A stretch of 64,000 nt of DNA from Capsicum annuum (taxonomy: Eukaryota > Streptophyta > Magnoliopsida > Solanales > Solanaceae): the NCBI RefSeq assembly GCF_002878395.1, contig NC_061115.1, positions 214,974,034 to 215,038,033 on the forward strand, written 5' to 3'. Under the pieces are notes generated by a model. The model was not told where the DNA came from and ran no database searches. It saw nothing but the letters and a program-made list of their open reading frames with translations. Every line of letters begins with the position of its first letter. Within the stretch, counting starts at the first letter, position 1. Made by a program: the position numbers and the translations under genes. Positions 22,575-35,056 of the stretch are shown here, one piece after another.

Positions 22575-24480
22575 ATCTTTTCAGAATTCGGTCTTATTTT
22601 TGGAGTCGTATCGATTTTGTTTGGCATTATGGGTGTATAAACATTGTTTGTTATTATTGTTTGTGTTATTGTTATCACTGTTGTGCATTTTCGTGCTCTT
22701 TGTGTACAGTATTTATCCTATATGTTACCGCTTTTATATCTGGCATCATGTGTCTACCCCTAGGCCTTCTTTCTACAACAAGTCCGTAGTACACGTGTTG
22801 CACAAAACCTCTAGTTGAGTTACCCTTATTTTAGGGGGGAGCCGTCGGTGTTATAGAGTAGGTGGAAAGCAAAGCAGCCACTATCGACGATACGCTCCCC
22901 CAAACAACCTTGTTAGTGAACCACAATGTAGGTCAGCCTTTAGGTCATTCTTATGTGCATCATACTGAGACCTAGTGGGACCCACATGGCCCTTTGTAGG
23001 AGACTCACCTTTAAAGCATCCCTACGTGCTAACTGTTGCATCTTTAAGGGTAACGTGGTCATTTGACGAACTGATTTGGAAAAAAAAATATTTGTTAGGA
23101 GTAAGATGCGTAGGCAAAAAATGAAAAATAGAAAAAATAAAAAAAGCGAGTCGAAAAGAATAAATCAAAAGGAGTGTCGTAGTTTATTTTAGAGTTCTTT
23201 ATGGCTTTTGTTCTTCACGATCCAAAAACTCAAAAAGATATTTTTTACATTTTGCATTTATCTTCTCAAAGTACCGTTAGTTCAACAAAAACTCAACAGA
23301 TTGCAATCCGGGGTATACTCAGGGATATGGGGTCTGGTTTCAACCTATCCTTCGGGGTATCAGCCAACCCTTACCAGCGCGGCTTAGGGGAAGAATACAG
23401 AAAGAATGCATAGTTGACGATCATCAGGATGAAAGTGCGGGGTCCAAAGTAGAGGCACTAAGAGTTCAGTTAGCAGATTTGTTCAAGATGGTAGAAAGGT
23501 ATTCTTTCCAAGTGCACTTCTCATGAGGCAGGAATACGGGCCCGAAGCTTCTTCCCTAATATCAGGGTGTCTTTACAGGATATGCTACAAAGTTTGAATA
23601 GGAGAAAGAGAACTTCACAAGCAGGTCCATCTCAGCTAGGGTCATCACGCAGAGTACCAGTCTGAAAGAGCATTTCTTATCTTTATTCAGTGTGAGCCTT
23701 TTATGTTTCTTTCATTGTAGGGTGGTGTCTGTTTTAAGTCAAAGTCAAGTTGTTTTTGATATTAGGGTCTTTATTAGTAATTTCACGTATATCGTCTTAG
23801 GGGTCTAGAATGTTGTTTTGTATTTGTTGTTTAGTTTTAAAGTGGTCCTAAATTCTTTGTATGTTTTTGTTGTTTCTTTCATCAAAATGTTATGATGTTA
23901 CATCTTTCTTTTATTTGTTTGTTTTCGTTTTTCGTAAAAAAAAAACACCTTCAATTATGTGATGTTTATGCATATGCAGCCCGAACTACGCAAGATCTGA
24001 TTCATGTACAACATGATATGTAGGTAACCTACTTTTGAGTTCGATCTAATCATTTTGTTTCGTTGTTTTTCATTATTTTTCCTCTTTTAAAGAAAAATAA
24101 AAGTCATAAAGAATGATAAAATGAAGGTAGATAGCGAGAGAAGAAAAGAAAGAAAGGATGATGAGACAATAAAGGGAAAGAACAGAGATTGATACGAAAA
24201 AAAAAGAGCGAAAGGAAAAAAAGGGTGTGTTTGGAGGAAAGAAGCAAATAAGTGTAGATAAAAATTGGGATGATGTTAAAATGACCTCGCTACCCTCAAA
24301 AGCTGGTAGAAATGAATATGAATTTAGGACAATTTTACTAATGTGATTCCTATGCTTGTTGTGTGCCCTAATCCTAACGGATGTCGTCTTTGATGAGCAT
24401 GTTCTTTCAGATAACAGTGGTAGGATTGCAGCACTCTGGCTAGTTACCCATACTTCACTAGATTCAAAGCAAAGCTCATC
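22575..24480 (+). other. Ogre-2 5' leader
   Basis: The first 600 bp align with the Ogre-1 leader (AAAGCAGCCACTATCGAC and GGTCAGCCTTTAGGTCAT shared). About 23280-23660 has no counterpart in Ogre-1 and translates in patches to a hydrophilic, possibly coiled-coil stretch (SKVEALRVQLADLFK near 23443). It may be a remnant of the extra ORF that some Ogre elements carry before gag, or an insertion. A GAACTACG motif copy lies at 23983-24049. Confidence 0.65.
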
Positions 24481-26690
24481 ATGGCTAGCAGGGAGATTGA
24501 AAATTCGCTCATTGACTCGAATCAGGATCACAGGGAAAAAAGTTCAGAACACAATGATGAGGTAGTAAGGCTCAGGCAACAATTGATAGATTTGCACCGA
24601 GCATGAGCCTGCGTAATGCCTCCTCCTCTGCTTCCTGAAGGTCTTGGGAATATCTCTAATTGTCCACCGCTCTCTCAGGCGCAATTCTCTGCTCCTACTG
24701 AGTCACCTGAGCATGCACCAGGATTTACTCCGTGACATTATTATTCTGGCAGTTCTAGTGTGCCCTTGGCAGCTCCACAATTAAGACCCGCTGCTCAGCC
24801 GGTGCCACCAATCACACCGATATTCGTGGCTCCACCACCACCAGAAGCTCCCACATATGTTGTGCGTCCGACGGTGGGGCTTTCTCGGTCTGCCAGTGAG
24901 CCAGTATTGAAGGTTCCAGATAGTCAGTACTATGCCCCGGAGCCTATTTTGAGAATGAATGAACCGTATGGGTACACTCAGCCACCTACATTTCCATTTG
25001 ATACGGAGAAACCTGTCGCAACAGAGGAACAGGAAGTCATAGCGCGAAAGTTGAAAAGTTTAGAACAAGCCATGAGGAATTTGCAGGGAATCGGAAGTTA
25101 TAAGAGTGTTTTCTATAAAGATCTTTGCATGTTCCCAGATATCAACCTTCCCCTCGATTTTAAAATGCCCAAGTTCAAGAAGTATGCAGGGCACGGTGAT
25201 CCCGTGGCACACTTGAGACGTTATTGCAACTAATTGAGGGCTGTAGGAGGAAGGGAAGAGCTGCTCATGGCTTTCTTTGGCGAGAGTCTTTCTGATCTAG
25301 CTTCAGAATGGTTTATTGATCAAGATATCGACAAGTGGAACAGCTGGAATGACTTAGCTTTTGAGTTTTTACAACATTTTAAGTATAACATCGACCTGAT
25401 TTCGGATGAAAAATCCTTGGTCAACATGAAGAAGAAAAACACTGAAGGATTTAGGGAATACGCAATAAGGTGGCGTGAATAGGCCGCCAGGGTAAAGCCT
25501 CCAATAAAAGAAAGTAAGTTGGTAGAGGTTTTCATTCAGGCATAGGATGAGACCTATTTTTAATATTTACTTCCGACAATGGGAAAGTCTTTTATCGAAG
25601 TCCTCAAAATAGGGGAGATGATAGAGGACGAAATCAAGACCTGCTGAATAGTGAGTTTTGCAGCATTGAAAGCCACCACATAAGCGATTCAAGGTGGATC
25701 TGGCGCATTCGGAGGTAAAAAGAAGAAAGAGGACGTGGCGACTGTTGTAGCTGGAACCCATTCCTATCCCATAATACCACCTCGCCCCTATCCCCAATCC
25801 CAAGCCCAAGTCTACGCCCAAGCTCCATATATTCCTCCCCACAATAACTACCCTCCACAAAACCCTTTATATTCCATTCCACCACCCCCGTACCCAGTAT
25901 ATAGCATGCAGCCATATGCCCAAACCCCTTCTTACCCGCAATGGTGTGCGCAAGCTCCACAAAATCACTTATCCGCTCCACCGAATTACCAAAATCCCTC
26001 AAGACTCGGTTTTCAACCTAGGCCCGAGTATAAAAAAGAGAAGGCGATCAAAAATCAATTTACACCTCTTGGGGAGTCATATGCTAGCTTGTTTGATAGG
26101 TTGAGAAAGTTAAAGGTCTTAAGCCCAATTTAAGGAAGGCTTTCAAATCCACTGCCGAGGAATCTTGATTATTCTTTAAGGTGTGCGTACTATTCTGACA
26201 TACCAGGCCATGATATCGAGAAATGCTGACATTTAAAGAGAGCTGTCCAAGATTTAATTGACACAAATCAGATGCCGGTCCAGGCCCCGGAGGGTCCAAA
26301 CATTAACCAAAATCTGCTGCCAACCCATGCTGAAACCAATATGTTAGAATTGATATATGACGGGAAAGAGTCGTCAAGGTGTTATAAGCCTATCATCAAG
26401 ATACAGACCATTGAGGAGAAATCGGTGAATGTAGCAGAGTTTTTGAAAGCAATGTCATTGAGCCAGAAAGGAATGAGAGAAGATAAATCCCAAGAAAGCA
26501 CAAAGAAACCCCTGATGACGGTGCAAGATGCCAGAAGGTATGTTGATTTAAGTCAGGATAAACCTAAGTTGACAGTGGTAGGAGCTCCGAGTAAGCCCAT
26601 CTTGACAGTGAAAGGAGCACTGGCAGCGCCTATTATCCTCAAACCGGTGACCCAACCTCCGATAGTTGATACGAAAAGGGTTTCCTAGAA
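24481..26690 (+). pseudogene. Gag of Ogre-2 (one frame, several stops)
   Basis: A single reading frame from ATG 24481 (MASREIENS) to about 26690, interrupted by about nine in-frame stops, most of them single-base changes (for example W/R/Q codons turned to TGA or TAG). Blocks in order are a LRQQLIDLHRA N-terminus and a proline-rich linker (VAPPPPEAPTYVV). Then come KMPKFKKYAGHGDPVAHLRR, the capsid-like GESLSDLASEWFIDQDIDKW, and FREYAIRWRE. GEMIEDEIKT and a tyrosine/proline-rich linker (NNYPPQNPLYSIPPPPYP) follow. The zinc-knuckle-like CAYYSDIPGHDIEKC is near 26181-26225. A single extra base near 26720 shifts the downstream protease out of frame. Confidence 0.88.
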
Positions 26691-26716
26691 TTATGGGTGA
26701 ACTGTAATGACCTATC

Positions 26717-28062
26717 ATGGGGAAAGAAGTAGTGGAAGATGTAGATGAGGCAGGGGGTTTAACTAGGTCAAGAAGATGCTTCGTGCCTGAAAGTTTAAGA
26801 AAGTCCAAGCCAATTGTGAGTGGACCGTCATCTATCAAAAAGTCTATCACCGAAGAAGAAGTCAAAGAATTTTTGAAAAAGATGAAATTGCCAGAGTATT
26901 CAATAATAGACTAGTTGAAGAAAACCCCTTCTCAAATTTCCCTCTTATCTTTGTTGTTGCACTCCAAGGAGCATCGTAATATTTTACTGAAGGTATTAAA
27001 TGAAGCATATGTTCCTAGGGAGATTACCGTAAATCAGCTTGAGAAAATGGTTGGAAAAATCTTTGAGGTCAATCGGATCAGCTTTTCTGACGATGAATTG
27101 CCTGTTGAAGGTACAGGGCATAACCGGGGCCTTTACATTACAGTGAAGTGCGAAGATTTCTACGTCACTCATGTTATGATTGACGGAGGTTCAGGTTCAA
27201 ATATCTGCCCTATTTCTACTTTGCAAAAGTTGAATATTGGTGCTGAGAGGATCAGGCCCAACAATGTATGTGTCAGGGCTTTCGATGGTGCAAAATCAAA
27301 CTCCATTGTCAAAATAGAACTAATATTGATCATAGGGCCTGTTGAGTTCGCCATAGAGTTTCAAGTATTGAATATAGACTCTTCTTACAATCTGTTTTTG
27401 GGAAGGCCGTGGATCTACAAGGCCAAGGCGGTTGTATCTACACTGCACCAAATGATTACGTTTGAGCATGACAGGCAAGAAGTGGTAATTCACAGTGAAG
27501 GAGATTTGTCCACCTGTGAAGATTCTCCCTTATCTCTTATTGAAGCAAATAACGTAGAGGAGACATTCGTCTATCAAATTTTTGATACAGTGCCAGTGAA
27601 TCGTATCCTTGAATGGCAGGTTATACCGGAACCGCAATTGTCTTCCACTTCTATCATGATGGTGAGTGAACTTTGGAAATATGGATTTGAGCCAGGAAAG
27701 GGTTTGGGAGCGTCTCTGCACGGTATAGTTCATCCCATATGTCTGAGTGAGAACGTGGGCACGTTTGGTCTGGGATTTGAGCCTACGGCTGAAGATCTGA
27801 AAAAATCCAAGGGAAGGAAAAAGGAAACATGGTCACTCCCTCGCCCAATGCCACTACTCAGTGAATCATTTGTTAAGAGCGGTGTCACAAAGCATGTGAA
27901 ATTTGAAGTTGAATTGGTTCATAATTGTCAGAACCTCTTTATTGAAGTTGATATGGTCAAAGCAGAAGAAGGTACCAGTATGGAAGACGTACAATTCATA
28001 GGTCCAGCTGTCCGACTCAATAATGGGGAAGTCACTCCTCTCCCCGTCAGGAGGGAGTTTTG
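26717..28062 (+). pseudogene. Protease region of Ogre-2 with G-patch-like motif
   Basis: An aspartic protease that would cut the Gag-Pol polyprotein. The active-site motif is VMIDGGSGSNICP (about 27175-27213), with the Asp present. The second strand-loop NLFLGRPWIYKAKA is at about 27391-27432. Further on, LWKYGFEPGKGLGASLHGI (about 27672-27728) resembles the G-patch-like motif found in this lineage. One stop at 26912 separates a short upstream piece; from 26915 the frame is open for 383 codons, the longest intact stretch of the element, ending at the inferred splice donor (VRREFW). Confidence 0.85.
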
Positions 28063-28286
28063 GTAGTTTATTTTATTTTTCTTTCTATTTATCCGAGTTA
28101 TTTCAGGGTTGCAATTTGGATTTTAGTTTTTTTATGTTATGTTGGCATCTATGTTTAAACCCTTCTATCTTTTTATTTAATGAAATGCAATGTCTCTTTT
28201 GTTTTGTGTCTAATATATTTTGTTTTTTTATACACAGTTCTCTTTATGTTGATTCTAATGACATGACATGCATGCGAAATTTTCAG
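28063..28286 (+). other. Intron between protease and RT, Ogre-2
   Basis: A 224-bp T-rich segment bounded by GT at 28063 (TTGGTAGTTT) and AG at 28286 (AAATTTTCAG). It separates the protease and RT frames and aligns with the same place in Ogre-1. A spliced intron here is a known hallmark of Ogre; exact borders are inferred from GT-AG and alignment. Confidence 0.65.
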
Positions 28287-29400
28287 CCTGATCTTAAAAT
28301 CTAAACTAATCAAGATGTAATGAAGCAGGATGGGGAATATGATGAAGAAGAAGCACTAGAAGAAATAAGCAAAGAGTTGGAACAGTTTGAAAACAAACCG
28401 AATCCTAATTTGAATGAGACTGAGCCAATAAATCTAGGGAATCAAGAAGATGTTAGAGAAACTAAAATCAGTGTACATGATTTTCCACAGCTAAAAGATG
28501 GAATGATTCAAGCATTAATTGATTATAAGGATGTTTTTGTATGGTCTTATGATGATATGCCTGGTTTAAGCACTGAATTAGTGGCTCACAAATTGCCAAC
28601 TAATCCCGCATTCCCTCCTGTCAAACAGAAGTTGAGGAAGTTTAAAACTGATGTAAGTATTAAAATCAAAGAGAAAATCATGAAACAACTTAAAACCAAA
28701 GTAATTTGAATGGCTCGTTATCCCATGTGGTTATCCAATGTTGTTCCCGTACCAAAGAAACATGGCAAAATTCGAGTGTGTATTGATTACCATGATTTGG
28801 ACAGAGCAAGTTCGAAAGATGATTGTTATGCTGGATATCACCAGATCATTATGGATGATGAAGGTCCGGAGAAGACATCTTTTATTACACCATGGGGTAC
28901 CTATTGTTATCGAGTGATTCCGTTCAGTTTGAAGAATGCTGGAGCAATATAAATGAGAGCCATGAACACTATGTTTCATGATACGATGCATAAGGAGATT
29001 GAGGTGTACGTGGATGATGTGATTATTAAGTCAAAAAGTCGGGCCGACCATGTTAAATATTTAAGAAATTTCTTTGAAAGGCTTCGCAGGTATAATCTCA
29101 AGCTCAACCCGGCAAAATGTGCATTTAGAGTTTCATTTGGAAAGCCGTTGGGGTTTGTGGTCAAACGTCGGGGGATTGAATTGGATCCCTCAAAAATCAA
29201 AGTTATTCAAGATTTGCCCCCGCCCAAGAATAGGACGGAGGTGATGAGTTTTCTTGGTAGACTTAACAACATTAGCAGGTTTATTGCTCAACTCACAACC
29301 ACTTATGAGCCCATATTCAAGTTACTGAAAAAGAGTGCTTTGGTAGAATGGACTGAAGAATGTCAGGAAACGTTCGACAGAATTAAAAGATATTTGTGAA
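28287..29400 (+). pseudogene. Reverse transcriptase of Ogre-2 with internal deletion
   Basis: The frame begins after the intron with an acidic leader (EYDEEEALEEISKELEQFEN) and continues to the RT entry (FPPVKQKLRKFKTDVSIKIK). Motifs seen are WLSNVVPVPKKHGKIRVCID, TSFITPWGTYCYRVIPF, the catalytic YVDDVIIKS (29007-29033), and GIELDPSKIKVIQDLPPP. Between YHDLDRASSKDD and CYAGYHQ about two dozen residues normally present in Ty3/gypsy RTs (containing a catalytic Asp region) are missing in frame, at a GAT microhomology near 28825. In-frame stops occur at 28707 and 28950. The enzyme cannot be active. Confidence 0.87.
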
Positions 29401-30445
29401 ATTCGCCCGTGCTGGTACCACTGGAGCCTGGTAGGCCTTTGATCTTATATTTATCAGTCATGGACAATTCTTTTGGTTGTGTCCTAGGTCAACATGATGT
29501 CACAGGCAAAAAGGAGTAGGCTATTTATTATCTTAGCAAGAAGTTCACCGCATATGAGGTCAGGTATACTCTTCTTGAAAGGACGTGTTGTGCCCTAACT
29601 TGGGTAGCACAGAAGTTGAAGCATTATCTCTCGTCATATACTACTTATCTCATCTCCTGCATGGATCCTTTAAAGTATATCTTTCAGAAGCCTATGCCGA
29701 CAGGTCGATTGGCAAAGTGGCAAATATTGCTTACCAGTTCGACATTGTATATGTGACTCGAACTGCCATGAAAGCCCAAGCCTTGACAGATCATCTTACT
29801 GAGAATTCCATTAATGAAGAGTACGAGCCATTAAAGACATATTTTCCTGACGAAGAAGTATCGTGTATCGATGAAGTCGTTATAGATGCTGATCCAGGTT
29901 GGAAGTTGTTCTTTGATGGAGATGTCAATATGAAAGGAGTCGAAATAGGTGCAGTTCTTATCTCTGAATTGGGACAACATTTCCTGATAACAGCACAACT
30001 TTGATTTTACTTACTAACAACATGGCAGAGTATGAAGCTTGCATTCTTGGTTTGAGGTTAGCTGTTGATATGGGAGTACAGGAATTATTGGTGTTGGGGG
30101 GATTCAGATTTGCTCATCCATCAAATTCAAGGAGATTGGGAGACGCTAGATTTGAAGCTCATCCCGTATCGACAATGCTTGCAGAAGCTATGTCAACGGT
30201 TTGTGTTAGTAAAATTTAGGCATATCCTAAGGATTCATAATGAAATTGCTGATGTTTTAGCCACTCTATCTTCAATGCTCCAACATCCTGATAAAGCCTA
30301 CATCGATCCAGTGCATATACAGAGTCGTGATCAGCATGCTTACTATAATGCGGTTGAAGAAGAGCTCGATGGAGAACCCTGGTTCTTAGATATCAAGCAA
30401 TACATTCAGTCAGGAGAATACCCAATATATGCCACCAACGATTAA
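29401..30445 (+). pseudogene. RNase H regions of Ogre-2 (connection plus second RNase H)
   Basis: 29401-29760 gives the usual RT-connected RNase H in patches (PVLVPPEPGRPLILYLSV-like, then YYLSKKFTAYE) with frameshifts. 29890-30250 gives a second RNase H-like domain: GWKLFFDGDVNMKG with the first acidic residue, NNMAEYEACILGL with the Glu, and GDSDLLIHQIQGDWE with an Asp. A second, archaeal-type RNase H is characteristic of the Tat/Ogre lineage. The frame changes near 30000 and 30095. Confidence 0.75.
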
Positions 30446-31627
30446 AAGAGGACTATTAGGCGTTTGGCTAGTGGATTTTTCTTAAATGGGGAGATCTTAT
30501 ATAAGAGAACCCCAGATCTGGGACTTTTGAGGTATGTAGATACAAGAGAAGCCTCAGCAATCATGGTTGAAATACACTCTGGAGTATGCGGGTCGCATAT
30601 GAACGGTCATGTCTTGTCAAAGAAGATTCTTCGAGCAGGTTATTACTGGCTTACTATGGAGAGAGATTCTATTTGATTTGTTCAAAAGTGTCATCAATGT
30701 CAGGTACACGGTGATATGATATGTTCTCCTCCTGCTGAGTTACATACAATGGTCGCTCCACGGCCGTTTGTGGCTTGGGGAATGGGTGTGATTGGACCGA
30801 TTGAGCCGAAGGCATCAAATGGACATAGATTCAATTTAGTAGCCATTGATTACTTCACAAAGTGGGTAGAAGCAGTAAGTTTCAAGTCAGTGACAAAGAA
30901 GGTTGTGGTAGATTTTGTTCATGCTAACATCATTTGTAGGTTTGGAAATCCTAAGATGATCTTTACAGACAATGCTGCCAATCTCAATAGTCATTTGATG
31001 CGAGAAGTGTGTTAATAGTTTAAGATCGCACATCGAAATTCTACTCCATCTCGCCCAAAGGCCAATGGTGTTGTAGAAGCCGCTAATAAGAATATAAAAA
31101 AGGTACTGCAAAAAATGGTACAAGGGTCTAGACAGTGGCATGAAAAGTTGCCATTTCCATTGCTAGGTTATCGCATCACTGTTCGCACTTTAACAGGGGC
31201 AACTCCATATTTATTGGTGCATGGGACAGAAGCAGTCATCCCTGCAGAAGTTGAAATTCCCTCTCTTCGATTCATTGTAGAAGTAGAGATTGATGATGAC
31301 AAATGGGTCAAAACCCGACTGGAACATTTGAGTTTGATTGAGGAAAAAAGGTTAATGTCTGTGTGTCATGGCCAGTTGTATCAGAGGAGAATGGCTCGAG
31401 CGTATAACAAAAAGGTTCGTCCCAGGAATTTTGAAGTTGGTCAGTTGGTATTGAAACGTATCCTTCCTCACCAGGTTGAAGCTAAAGGCAAGTTCTCCCC
31501 TAACTAGCAAGGTCCCTTCGTTGTGAAGAAAGTGTTACCCAACGGAGCCTTATATTTGACAGATATTGAAGGTAAAATGGCAGAAATAGCTATCAATGCT
31601 GATGCGGTCAAAAGATATTATGTATGA
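30446..31627 (+). pseudogene. Integrase of Ogre-2
   Basis: The zinc-binding part has EIHSGVCGSHMNGH and, after a stop at 30674, CHQCQVHGD. The catalytic core has AIDYFTKWVEAV (first Asp), IFTDNAANLNSH (second Asp) and NGVVEAANKNIKK (Glu), so all three acidic residues remain. Tandem stops at about 31013-31020 and one at 31505 interrupt it. The C-terminal part includes RARAYNKKVRPRNF-like and FEVGQLVLKRI, ending VKRYYV with TGA at about 31627. Confidence 0.85.
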
Positions 31628-33206
31628 TATTTTATCCTTTGTTGATTTTATTGCATGTTTAGTACTTGAATTTTTTAAGATTGATATGATGAAGGCATTT
31701 TATTCTTCTATCCAAATATTGTGTCATCCTTTGTTTACCCGTTTGAGCTTCGTTTTATTTTTTCTTTCATATCCCTCTTTTGGAATCAAAATAGAGTCAA
31801 AGATAAATGTCAAGAAAATAAGAATAAAAGAAAGAGTTCAAAAAAAAATCAAATCAAAACAAAGAACAAGCTTATAGAACTACGTGCGACCTGATTCTTC
31901 TCTCTCGATAGTGAGATACGTAGGTTGCCCTATTTTGGGCTCAGTCCAACCAAATAAAGATTTTAGAGTCACCCAGTCAACAAAAACTGAGGCATGAGTT
32001 AATGTGTTTTTTGAGTTGATTCCAAAAGTTGTAAGTCCCACCCCCATTTCAAGTGTCGTTTGAACCTCTTGCCATCCTTTTCTAATCTTATCCGAAATCT
32101 AAGTTACAACCAAAGAAAGTCCTTCAGATCAATTTTTTATAATGTTAAGATTAAGCATGCAGTGTATATGATGATACATTATAAGGTACCACTTGTCTCC
32201 CTCAGCATAAGAAATCAGGAAAAGAATACAAAATGAGAGAGTCTTATTGGTGAAAACCCCCGCGGGCATCATAAGGCGATGGTGAGTTGAGAGAAATGAA
32301 AATGAGAAAGTCTTATTGGTGAACACCTTCGCAAGCACCATAAGACGATGGTGAGTGAAGAGAAATAAAAATGAGAGAGTCTTATTGGTGAAAACCCTCA
32401 CGGGCACCGTAAGGCGATGGCGAGTTCAAGAGAAAAGTGAAAAGTGAAAAGAAAGAGATTTGTTGGTAAAAGTCTTTTAAGATGTCGTCAATTGAATATG
32501 ATGTATGAGTCCAATGGATTTGAAGAAGCGGCTCAGCGGTAAAGGCACGAACTCAACAACAAATGGGGAGTTTGGATGGGAAGATCAGACAGCTTAATCC
32601 AAAATGCATGTCATATTCATTGGAGTTGGTTGTTATATTCAGATAAGTTTTCTTTTTGAATATGGGACCTTGTCCTTTTCTTTCATTTACATATTCATGC
32701 TTTTTGTCTTTTTATATCAAAATAAAAGTCACCATCATTTCTTTACATTTTAAGTCAAGTCTGTGTTAAAACAAGCGAGAAAGGATTTTAAAATTTATTA
32801 CCAGTCTTTCCAATTATATGAGGAAAAGCCAAGGACTAGCACATGAAAGAAATATGATCGTAATTCAACACGAAGCAAAGAAAGTCTATCAACCGACAGG
32901 CTATTGGATTCATGGAAGCATTTAGATTTGGGAAAAGAGCGCACCTCAGAGGCATGGTAAAATGAAAACCCATTGTTCGAGTCAGAACTCATTTCCCTCA
33001 ATCTGGATCTGGGTCAATGATGCGGCAAGGCAGGGCAAGTGTCAGCGATTTGGCAAAAAGATGAAAGGAACGAGTGCTGGGGCAAATACCTGAGAAGCCA
33101 AGAGCTGCAAGCCACCACTAAGTTTTTAACTGACAAACTTTCTCTATTGAAATAGGGGCAAATTCGCATCACTTATTTCAGCTACCATTGAAAATGCACA
33201 TCCGTG

Positions 33207-34390
33207 GGATTTTATTTTCTGTTCAGGACCCTCCTGAAAAATGGGATTTTACTTTCTGCTCAGTACCCTCCTGAAAAATAGGATTTTAATTTCTGCTCAG
33301 GACCCTCTTGAAAAATGAGATTTTACGTTCTGTTCAGGACCATCCTAAAAAAATGAGATTTTACTTTCTGTTCAGAACCCTCCTAAAAAATGGGACTTTA
33401 CTTTCTGTTCAGGACCCTCCTGAAAAATAGGATTTTACTTTCTGCTTAGGACCCTCCTAAAAAATGGATTTTACTTTCTGTTCAGGACCATCGTGAAAAA
33501 TGGGATTTTAATTTCTGTTCAGACCCTCATGAAAAATGGGATCTTACGTTCTGTTCAGAACCTTCCTGAAAAATGAGATTTTATTTTCTGTTCAGGACCC
33601 TCCTAAAAAATGGGATTTTATTTTCTGTTCAGGGCACTCCTGAAAAATGGGATTTTACTTTCTGCTTAGGATCCTCCTGAAAAATGGGATTTTACTTTCT
33701 GCTTAGGACCCTCCTGAAAAATGGGATTTTACTTTCTGTTCAGGACCCTCCAAAAAAATGGTTTTTACGTTCTGTTCCGGACCATCCTGAAAAATGAAAT
33801 TTACTTTCTGTTCAGGACCCTCCTGAAAAATAGGATTTTACTNNNNNNNNNNNNNNNNNNNNNNNNNNNNNNNNNNNNNNNNNNNNNNNNNNNNNNNNNN
33901 NNNNNNNNNNNNNNNNNNNNNNNNNNNNNNNNNNNNNNNNNNTACTTTCTGTTCAGGACCCTCCTGAAAAATAGGATTTTACTTTCTGTTCAGGACCCTT
34001 TTGAAAAATGGGATTTTACTTTCTGCTCAGGACCCTCCTGAAAAATGGGATTTTACGTCCTGTTCAGGACCATCCTAAAAAGTGGGAGTTTACTTTCTGT
34101 TTAGGACACTCCTGAAAATTGAGATTTTACTTTCTGTTCAGGATCCTCCTGAAAAATGGGATTTTACGTTCTGTTTAGGACCATCCTGAAAAATAGGATT
34201 TTACTTTCTATTCAGGACCCTCCTGAAAAATAAGATTTTACTTTATGTTTAGGACCCTCCTGAAAAATGGAATTTTATTTTCTGTTCAGGACCCTCCTAA
34301 AGAATGGGAATTTACTTTCAGTTCAGGACCCTCCTGAAAATTGGAATTTTACTTTCTCTTCAGGACCCTCTTGAAAAATAGGACTACACT
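33207..34390 (+). repeat. 37-bp minisatellite in Ogre-2 3' UTR, ~29 visible copies
   Basis: The unit contains GATTTTACTTTCTGTTCAGG followed by ACCCTCCTGAAAAATGG; the spacing between successive TCTG(T/C)T(C/T)AGG motifs is 37 bp (checked at 33661). About 17 copies lie before the N gap and about 12 after it. Units vary by point changes and 1-2-bp indels. Ogre 3' UTRs are known to generate such arrays, some of which become satellite DNA. Confidence 0.93.
33843..33942. other. Assembly gap, 100 N
   Basis: Exactly 100 N inside the 37-bp minisatellite. The round number means a gap of unknown true size, so the array copy number is not known. Confidence 0.98.
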
Positions 34391-34462
34391 TTCAAAAATG
34401 AAATACTGCTTTACTATAATCTTTGTTTGGGATAATTTTCGTTCTAGTTTTAATTCTAGTTT

Positions 34463-34730
34463 CTGGAGCCCGTCTGAAGAACAGGGTGATGAAATTACAA
34501 GTCAGGAACCCGTCAAAGGAATAGGATGAAGAAGCTAAAAGTCAAGCAATAAGGCGAAGAAATTGAAAGTCAAAAATAGCAAGTCAGGAGCCCGCCTGGA
34601 GAACATGGTGAAACAATTGAAAGTCAAGCAATAAGGCGAAGCAATTGAAAGCCAAACAAAAAGTTGAGGGAATTGCGAGTCAGGAGTCCACCTGAAGAAT
34701 AAAGTGATAAAAATCGAATCAAGAGTCAAG
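34463..34730 (+). repeat. Degenerate CCCGCCTGAAGAACAGGG repeat block, Ogre-2
   Basis: Four irregular copies with GGAGCCCG, CTGAAGAACAGGGTGA and AAAGTCAAGCAATAAGGCGA motifs, matching the block at 10445-10690 in Ogre-1. Confidence 0.7.
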
Positions 34731-35056
34731 GAAAACTGCATAGATAGGATTTTGTAATTTCATTTATGTTTTAACTTGTAATTTTCATTTTGATGTAATG
34801 ATAGAGCCGCGGATCGGAACCTCGATGGAACCTCACTCGACTCTCCAACTCGGTATAGTCCATCTCTTTCCAATCCTTCGAGATACCTGTCACTTGATTC
34901 CTTCATAACTTGGGTAGGTAGGATGTCCTAATTCAATACTTAGTTTTCCTCCTTCTTTTTGTTTCATTTTTGAATAAGGGTCGGGACAAAATTCTGTCTC
35001 ATTGTCTACTTCTTTGTCTGAAAACACTGCGCGTTTACATTCAAAGGGGGGCATGA

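Larger units (their letters stand above)
31628..35041 (+). other. Ogre-2 3' untranslated region
   Basis: 3.4 kb without coding capacity. It starts with sequence shared with Ogre-1 (GATATGATGAAGGCATTTTA), then a GAACTACG motif copy at 31877-31949, and three to four copies of a GAGAGTCTTATTGGTGAAAA unit at 32233-32420. The 37-bp minisatellite and the CCCGCCTG block at 34463-34730 follow. The polypurine tract CAAAGGGGGGCATGA lies just before the LTR. Confidence 0.8.

Noticed and set aside
30887..31141. Minus-strand frame opposite the integrase
   Set aside because: Shadow of the integrase coding strand, which shows the D, D, E residues on the plus strand.
33721..34041. A 106-codon frame of repeated FYFLFRTLLKN units
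   Set aside because: It is the translation of the 37-bp minisatellite, runs through the N gap, and the 37-bp period rotates frames.
33207..34390. CRISPR-like regular repeat array
   Set aside because: Units are contiguous with no unique spacers and sit in a plant retrotransposon UTR.
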